From Asticcacaulis sp. (lineage in GTDB: Bacteria > Pseudomonadota > Alphaproteobacteria > Caulobacterales > Caulobacteraceae), in the NCBI RefSeq assembly GCF_020217185.1, contig NZ_JAIWNX010000037.1:1-10000 (forward strand): a DNA stretch of 10,000 bases, read 5' to 3'. The notes beneath the pieces are model-generated. The model saw only the letters and a program-made list of their open reading frames with translations. It did not search any database and had not been told where the DNA came from. The first letter of the stretch is position 1. Each line of letters begins with the position of its first letter. A program made the position numbers and the translations under genes. Of this stretch, positions 5,304-10,000 are shown piece by piece.

Positions 5304-7532
5304 ATGCACCCAATCCAATCGCGCACCGCGCGCCGTTTTTCCGCCCGTCTAGGCGGCGTCTCTTTGCTTGCCCTGACCGCGCTGGTCGGCGCGGCCCACG
5401 CCGAAGACACCTCACCCAAGGCCGAGGACAGCGCCACGACCGAAGTCGTCGTCACCGCGTCGCGCCGTCTGGAAAAGGCCAGAGACGTGCCGGTCGCCGT
5501 GTCGTCGCTGGCGGGCACCAAGCTCGATGTCATCAATTCGTCGGGCCTCGACATCCGCGTGCTGGCGTCGCGCACACCGTCGCTGAACGTCGAATCGTCG
5601 TTTGGCCGAACCTTCCCGCGCTTCTACATCCGCGGTCTGGGCAATACCGACTTCGATCCCAACGCCTCTCAGCCGGTTTCCGTCGTCTATGACGACGTGG
5701 CGCTGGAAAACCCGATGCTGAAATCCTTCCCGATCTTCGACCTTGCCGCCGTCGAAGTGCTGCGCGGCCCGCAAGGCACGCTGTTCGGGCGCAACACGCC
5801 GTCGGGCGTCGTCAAGCTCAGTTCGGCCAAGCCGTCGGAGGTGTTTGGCGGCTATTACAGCGTCGCCGCCGGTAACCTCGGCACCGTCAATGCCGAAGGC
5901 GCGGTCACCGGGGGTCTGGGCAATGGCTTCTCCGGCCGTCTGTCGGGCATCATTCAGCGCCGCGACGACTGGGTGACCAACCTTGCCAACGGCAAGAAGC
6001 TGGAAGGCTACGAAGACATCGCGCTGCGCGGCCAGATGCGCTACGTCAGCGGTAACTTCGAGGCCCTGCTCAACGTGCATGGCCGCACGCTGGACGGTAC
6101 GCCGCGTCTGTTCCGCGCCAGCGCCATCAAGCCGGGCACCAACGATTTCAACACCGGCTTCGATGTCGAAAAGGTCCGCCTCGACAGCCCCTTCATCAGC
6201 CAGTCGCTCGACTCGTTCGGCACCAACCTGCAACTGAGCTACACCTTCGACGGCATGGGCACGCTGCACTCGATCACCGCCTATGAGCGCGCCAAGACTG
6301 AAAGCTCCGGCGATATCGACGGCGGCGTCTCGACCATCGTCGCCCCCACCCTCTACGGCACCTTCTTCCCCGTCGCCACCGGCGGTACGACCGAGCCGGA
6401 AGAGTTTTCGCAGGAACTGCGCTTTGAAACCGAGCAGTTCGGCAAGTGGCGCGGTCAGTTCGGCCTCTACTACTTCGACCAGGTCCTGAAGTATAACGAG
6501 CTGGATTATCTCAACAATGGCGACGTGCGCCACAAGAACCACGGCACCAGCTTCGCCGTCTTCGGTTCGGCGGAATACAAGGCCACCGAGGCCCTGACCC
6601 TGCGCGCCGGCCTGCGCTACACCTCGGACGAAAAGAAGGACATCGTCTGGGGCCGCGCCGTCTTCCCCGGCAAGGCCCTGCCCATCACCACCAAGGTCGA
6701 TGGCGACAATGTCTCCGGCGACCTCAGCGCCACCTATGTGATTACGCCGACGCTCAACTGGTACGCCCGCTTTGCCACCGGCTATCTCGCCCCGGCGATT
6801 CAGGACCGCGTCAACTTTGGCGGCGTGCCGACCACGGCCGGTGAGCAGACCACGACGTCTTACGAAACCGGCTTCAAGGGCTACGCCTTTGACAAGATGC
6901 TGCGCTACGACGTCTCGGCCTATTATTTCAAGACCAAGGACCTTCAGATCACCGCCGTCGGCGGCGCGGTCAACTCGGCCAAGCTGATCAATGCCAAGGA
7001 AGCCATCGGTCGCGGCATCGAAGCCGACCTGTCGTTCAAGCCGACGGACAACCTGCTGCTGACGGCCAGCGCCAGCTATAACGGCACGGAAATTCAGGAC
7101 CCGGTGACCGCCGTGGCCACCTGTGGCTCGGGCCTGTGTACGCCGCTGGATCGCACCTATGTGTCGGGTGGCACGCGCTATGCCTATATCGACGGCAACC
7201 CCCTGCCCCAGGCCCCGGAATGGGTGGCCAACCTGACGGCCCAGTACGTCTGGCCGATGGGCGACGGCAGCCGCTTCTTCGTCTATGGCGACGTGGCCTA
7301 CCGCTCGGAAATCAACTTCTTCCTCTATGAAGCGACCGAGTTCACCGGCAAGTCGTTCACCCAGACGGGCCTGCGTGGCGGTTACGTCACCAAGGGCGGT
7401 CTGGAAATCGCCGCCTATGTGCGCAACCTCGAAGACAATATCGTGGCCGAAAGCGGGATCGACTTCAACAACCTGACGGTCATGGTGTCGGAACCGCGCA
7501 CCTATGGCCTCTCGCTGAAGAAGGCCTTCTAA
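5304..7532 (+). CDS. TonB-dependent outer-membrane receptor
   Basis: A 742-residue receptor. The signal peptide is about 1-33, with a hydrophobic GGVSLLALTALVGAAHA core and cleavage before EDTS. A TonB-box-like segment, TTEVVVTASR, lies at 45-54. The plug domain (about 59-170) has RFYIRGLG, VYDDVALENP and the hallmark VEVLRGPQGTLFGRNTPSG at about 150-168. The rest is a 22-strand-type beta-barrel ending in LSLKKAF with the C-terminal Phe used for outer-membrane insertion. Length and domain order are normal and intact. Such receptors import iron chelates, vitamin B12, sugars or peptides using TonB/ExbBD energy; the substrate cannot be told from the sequence. GAGGA five bases before the ATG at 5304 supports the start. 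It stands alone on the plus strand, with its own terminator. Confidence 0.95.
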   Translation: MHPIQSRTARRFSARLGGVSLLALTALVGAAHAEDTSPKAEDSATTEVVVTASRRLEKARDVPVAVSSLAGTKLDVINSSGLDIRVLASRTPSLNVESSFGRTFPRFYIRGLGNTDFDPNASQPVSVVYDDVALENPMLKSFPIFDLAAVEVLRGPQGTLFGRNTPSGVVKLSSAKPSEVFGGYYSVAAGNLGTVNAEGAVTGGLGNGFSGRLSGIIQRRDDWVTNLANGKKLEGYEDIALRGQMRYVSGNFEALLNVHGRTLDGTPRLFRASAIKPGTNDFNTGFDVEKVRLDSPFISQSLDSFGTNLQLSYTFDGMGTLHSITAYERAKTESSGDIDGGVSTIVAPTLYGTFFPVATGGTTEPEEFSQELRFETEQFGKWRGQFGLYYFDQVLKYNELDYLNNGDVRHKNHGTSFAVFGSAEYKATEALTLRAGLRYTSDEKKDIVWGRAVFPGKALPITTKVDGDNVSGDLSATYVITPTLNWYARFATGYLAPAIQDRVNFGGVPTTAGEQTTTSYETGFKGYAFDKMLRYDVSAYYFKTKDLQITAVGGAVNSAKLINAKEAIGRGIEADLSFKPTDNLLLTASASYNGTEIQDPVTAVATCGSGLCTPLDRTYVSGGTRYAYIDGNPLPQAPEWVANLTAQYVWPMGDGSRFFVYGDVAYRSEINFFLYEATEFTGKSFTQTGLRGGYVTKGGLEIAAYVRNLEDNIVAESGIDFNNLTVMVSEPRTYGLSLKKAF

Positions 7533-7551
7533 GCGTCTCTGCATAAACAAG

Positions 7552-7583
7552 AAAAGGCCGGTGTTCACACCGGCCTTTTTTTT
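7552..7583 (+). terminator. terminator of the TonB receptor, probably bidirectional
   Basis: AAAAGGCCGGTG (7552-7563) pairs perfectly with CACCGGCCTTTT (7568-7579) around a TTCA tetraloop, followed by T through 7583 (eight in all). It lies 19 bases after the receptor stop. The convergent RidA gene ends at 7601, and the four A on the left would give a short T-run on the minus strand, so the same hairpin may end both transcripts. Confidence 0.92.
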
Positions 7584-7600
7584 ATGGTTTGCGCGTCTGA

Positions 7601-8020
7601 TTACCCCCCGTGCGGCACATAGGCCTGAAATTCCAGCTCGACCTCCGCGCCGTAGGCCAGATCACTGACGCCAAAGGCGGTCCGCACCGGCAGGCGCGTC
7701 GGGTGGAAATAGGGCTTGTACAGGCGGTTGAAAGCGCTCCAGTTGGCCATGTCCTTCATCATCACGGTCGTCTTGAACACGTGCTCCAGCCCCAGCCCGT
7801 AGCGGCGCAGGATAGCCTGCGAATTGGACATGATCTGACGCACCTGCGGCTCAAAGCCGTCCACCAGCCGCCCCTGCGCATCGAGGCCGATCATGGCCGA
7901 CAGGTAAAGGACGCCGCCCACCTGAACCGCTTCGGAAAAGGGCGAACGGGGGTGCGGGTGCATGTAGTAGGTGACGCCATCCGCATGGACCGGCTTCACG
8001 GGGATTTCAGGCAAACTCAT
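7601..8020 (-). CDS. RidA/YjgF/UK114-family protein
   Basis: A 139-residue protein from the ATG at 8020. The RidA fold is visible in SPFSEAVQVGGVLYLSAMIG (27-44), EPQVRQIMSNSQAILRRYGL (57-76), VFKTTVMMKDMANWSAFN (81-98) and the signature PVRTAFGVSDLAYGAEVELE (111-130). Arg113 corresponds to the conserved arginine that binds the substrate carboxylate in 2-imino acid deaminases. RidA proteins hydrolyse reactive enamines/imines from amino-acid metabolism in the cytoplasm; other Rid subgroups act in specific catabolic pathways, and the subgroup is not certain here. GGAG eight bases before the ATG at 8020 supports this start. An upstream GTG at 8110 would add a 30-residue extension not expected for the family. 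It is convergent with the TonB receptor. Confidence 0.9.
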   Translation of the reverse strand: MSLPEIPVKPVHADGVTYYMHPHPRSPFSEAVQVGGVLYLSAMIGLDAQGRLVDGFEPQVRQIMSNSQAILRRYGLGLEHVFKTTVMMKDMANWSAFNRLYKPYFHPTRLPVRTAFGVSDLAYGAEVELEFQAYVPHGG

Positions 8021-8136
8021 GGCTTGGACTCCGGTGATGCCCGGCAGAGGCCCGCCGGGACTGTATGCAGCGATTTTGATGATCTGCGCTCGCCCTGACA
8101 AGCCCTGCACCTTTTTTTGATGCCCGATCGAGCAAC

Positions 8137-8172
8137 AAAAAAAAACGCCCTGTCGGGACCTGACAGGGCGTT
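8137..8172 (-). terminator. strong minus-strand terminator without an adjacent gene
   Basis: AACGCCCTGTC (8144-8154) pairs perfectly with GACAGGGCGTT (8162-8172) around a seven-base loop. On the minus strand the stem runs into a nine-base T-run (A tract 8137-8145). The nearest upstream minus-strand gene, the TetR-type regulator, ends 161 bp away and has its own hairpin closer to its stop. It may end a small RNA or be a second terminator. Confidence 0.75.
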
Positions 8173-8333
8173 GATGGGGAATAAAAAGCGTAATGGAAAT
8201 GATCTAAATACAGATACTGATGCAGAGGTATCCCCGCCCCGTATCGGCGGTTTTGATAACGTGATCACGGTTAAGGCGCAAGCAAAAATTTCACAATTTC
8301 AACCTCTTTGTGAAATTTTTCGGATAATCGCGT
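8173..8333. other. gene-free stretch between the terminator and the TetR gene
   Basis: No convincing coding region on either strand; the open frames crossing it run through hairpins and have no ribosome binding sites. It holds a perfect 10-bp palindrome, CGTGATCACG (8260-8269), which could be a regulator site, and an AT-rich hairpin (8284-8320). It is a candidate location for a minus-strand small RNA ending at the 8137-8172 terminator. Confidence 0.5.
8284..8320. terminator. AT-rich 13-bp hairpin after the TetR gene
   Basis: AAAAATTTCACAA (8284-8296) and TTGTGAAATTTTT (8308-8320) pair perfectly around an 11-base loop. It starts 14 bases after the stop of the TetR-type gene and would end in T-runs on both strands. 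A bidirectional terminator is the simplest reading, though a stem this poor in GC could instead be a protein-binding dyad. Confidence 0.5.
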
Positions 8334-8921
8334 TCAGGCTTCAAGATAGCCATACAGGATGGCGCGGGTAATGCGCCGGTACTGTAACGTCAGATGCTCC
8401 AGCGGCAGCAGCGGATAGACCGCATTGACGCCCCGCGCCGCATCGGCCAGCATCTGCGCCAGTTCGGCGGCGCTGTAATCGCCTTTGAGGCGCAATGTCC
8501 CTTCCGCCGCCAGCGTGTCAATAAAGGCCGCCAGATCGGCCTGAAACGCCGTTGCCAGCTCGATCATGATGTCGGTGCAGATGCGAAACACCGTCGCCTT
8601 GATCTCCAGCGCGTGCGGCGACGGCTGGATCAGACGCCAGGTATCCCCGTAACGAATATCGATCATCGTGGTAAAGATGTCCAGCACATCGCCGCCCGTC
8701 TCACGCACATTGTGGGCCGCGGCAAAGCACCTGTCTATCAGCTCCAGATTATGCTGGCGGAACATGGCGCGAAAGGCATCGTCCTTGTTCTCGAAATAGT
8801 TATAGAGCGTGCGGCGCGTAAACCCACAGCCCTCGGCCAGGGCTTCCATGGTCAGTTTCTGGAAACCCCGGCTAAGGAAAGCGGTCTGTACGCGATTGAG
8901 AAGGTCCGGGCTCGGCGTCAT
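8334..8921 (-). CDS. TetR/AcrR-family transcriptional regulator
   Basis: A 195-residue protein. The N-terminal helix-turn-helix (about 8-50) shows the TetR signature: AFLSRGFQKLTMEALAEGCG, then TRRTLYNYFENKDDAFRAMF. The remainder (about 55-195) is the helical ligand-binding and dimerisation domain, which is not diagnostic of ligand. These proteins usually repress neighbouring genes until an effector binds. The start at 8921 is preceded by AGGAG only one base from the ATG, which is closer than normal, but no better start is available. It lies 45 bp downstream of the OPT transporter on the same strand with no terminator between, so it is probably co-transcribed and may regulate that operon. Confidence 0.92.
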   Translation of the reverse strand: MTPSPDLLNRVQTAFLSRGFQKLTMEALAEGCGFTRRTLYNYFENKDDAFRAMFRQHNLELIDRCFAAAHNVRETGGDVLDIFTTMIDIRYGDTWRLIQPSPHALEIKATVFRICTDIMIELATAFQADLAAFIDTLAAEGTLRLKGDYSAAELAQMLADAARGVNAVYPLLPLEHLTLQYRRITRAILYGYLEA

Positions 8922-8966
8922 GCTCCTACGTAACGCCTGATGGACAGGGTGACAACCGAGGCATGA

Positions 8967-10000
8967 TTAGCCCTGTACTTTTTTCGCCGCCCCGGCGCAC
9001 CAGCGATAGAGCCCGGCCACCCCGGAAACGGCCAGCACCAGCGCAATGACCATCGCCGTCTCTTCGCCGTAGGGGATGGGCAGGATAGCCAGCGGGGCCT
9101 TGGAGCCGGTGAAGGTGATCACCCCGGCCAGCACCACCTTGAACAGGCTTTCGCCGACGATAAAGCCTGAGGCGATCAGCACCCCCAGACGCGAAGCCGG
9201 TTCGGCCCACGGCTTACCCTGCACCAGCCGCTCAAACAGCCAGCCGCCAAAGGCCCCGACCACCACCGGCGCGGTCACCGCCGACGGCAGATAGATGGCC
9301 AGCCCCACCCCCAGCGGCGGCAGGCTGTACTTGTCGTTCGTCACCTTGCGCAGCAGAAGGTCAAAGGCCACAAGCCCGGCCCCGATCAGCGCCCCGGCCC
9401 CCAGCAAACCCCACGGCAGGCTGCCACCAATGGCTCCCTTGGCCAGAGTCGAGATCAGGGTCGCCTGCGGCGCACCCAGCGGTTCGCCCGTAATGCCGCG
9501 ATAGTTGGGGTCACCCGCAAACCCGAAGGCCTCATTGAGCAGATTAAGCACCAGCGGGATAACCACCGCCCCGGCGATCACGCCGATGACCAGCGCCACC
9601 TGCTGTTTCCACGGCGTCGCCCCGACCAGTTGCCCGGTCTTGAGGTCCTGAAGGTTGTCGTTACCGACGACGGCGACGGCCAGCACGAAGGTGGTGGCAA
9701 ACAGGGCAAAGGCCGTCAGGGCCTGACCCACATCCGGGCCGCTGATCGTGTGACCGACGGCACCAATCAGCAGGGCCGCCCCCAGCACGCTGAGGATACC
9801 GACGCCCGACACGGGCGAGTTGGACGACCCGATCAGGCCCGCCATATAGCCGCACACGGCGGCGGCCAGCAGACCGGCGATGGCAAGGTAAAGCACGCCC
9901 AGCGCCACGAGGGGCAGGCTGAGGCTGGCAATGGCCGTCCCGTTGAGGAAGCTCGCCATCAGGAACCCGGCCGGCACCAGCAGCAGCACCGAGATCAGGC
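8967..10000 (-). CDS. OPT-family oligopeptide transporter, C-terminal part (partial)
   Basis: The frame is open to the window edge, so the start lies outside; at least 343 residues are visible. Several long hydrophobic helices span most of it. Family motifs include AGLIGSSNSPVSGVGILSVL and VGNDNLQDLKTGQLVGATPW, a pair typical of bacterial OPT transporters, and IPYGEETAMVIALVLAVSGV near the C-terminus. OPT proteins import oligopeptides or metal chelates across the inner membrane, driven by protons. Full members are about 600-700 residues, so roughly the C-terminal half is present. The protein ends normally with a TAA at 8967. A TetR-type regulator follows at once. The substrate is unknown. Confidence 0.92.
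   Translation of the reverse strand, partial: LISVLLLVPAGFLMASFLNGTAIASLSLPLVALGVLYLAIAGLLAAAVCGYMAGLIGSSNSPVSGVGILSVLGAALLIGAVGHTISGPDVGQALTAFALFATTFVLAVAVVGNDNLQDLKTGQLVGATPWKQQVALVIGVIAGAVVIPLVLNLLNEAFGFAGDPNYRGITGEPLGAPQATLISTLAKGAIGGSLPWGLLGAGALIGAGLVAFDLLLRKVTNDKYSLPPLGVGLAIYLPSAVTAPVVVGAFGGWLFERLVQGKPWAEPASRLGVLIASGFIVGESLFKVVLAGVITFTGSKAPLAILPIPYGEETAMVIALVLAVSGVAGLYRWCAGAAKKVQG

Noticed and set aside
5412..7568. 718-codon open frame on the minus strand opposite the TonB receptor
   Set aside because: It is the antisense shadow of a clear receptor gene in high-GC DNA, with low-complexity composition, no family motif, and a start inside the receptor's terminator.
8021..8110. 30-residue N-terminal extension of the RidA protein from a GTG at 8110
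   Set aside because: RidA proteins start close to the fold, and the ATG at 8020 has a suitably spaced GGAG.
8017..8268. 83-codon minus-strand open frame
   Set aside because: It reads straight through a strong terminator hairpin, starts with an unsupported GTG and overlaps the RidA start.

Overview
The window looks like chromosomal DNA of an alphaproteobacterium, most likely Caulobacteraceae and possibly Asticcacaulis. This rests on a GatB N-terminus typical of that group, a moderately high GC content, a large TonB-dependent receptor, a LexA-type box of the alphaproteobacterial GTTC-N7-GTTC form, and strong T-tailed hairpin terminators. The genus is an inference that could not be tested here.

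Layout from left to right: (1) positions 1-724, minus strand: a Phd/YefM-type antitoxin and a PIN-domain toxin (VapC type) overlapping by four bases, followed 25 bp downstream by the first codons of gatB, which runs off the window. (2) 771-3456, minus strand: a two-component system with a NarL/LuxR-type response regulator upstream of a 638-residue membrane histidine kinase that has a periplasmic domain and about seven transmembrane helices. (3) 3457-3774: a gene-free stretch holding two terminators facing opposite ways. The plus-strand one has no gene to serve and may end a small RNA. (4) 3775-4872, minus strand: two paralogous secreted glycine-zipper proteins, each with its own terminator. 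The first has a LexA-like operator and a GTTC/GAAC half-site array upstream. (5) 4873-5303: a divergent intergenic region with two related 75-78 bp hairpin elements in opposite orientation, both bounded by CTAG, whose stems differ by compensatory base changes. (6) 5304-7583, plus strand: a complete TonB-dependent outer-membrane receptor and its terminator. (7) 7601-8333: a convergent RidA/YjgF-family gene, then a gene-free stretch with an orphan minus-strand terminator, a perfect palindrome and an AT-rich hairpin. (8) 8334-10000, minus strand: a TetR-type regulator directly downstream of an OPT-family oligopeptide transporter that is cut by the window end.

The protein-coding genes all belong to known families. 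The less ordinary content is between genes: the paired covarying hairpin elements (probably IS630/mariner-type miniature elements or structured RNA repeats), the two orphan terminators, the LexA-like operator, and a toxin-antitoxin module placed directly in front of essential gatB. No CRISPR array, tRNA, rRNA, full insertion sequence or phage genes were seen.
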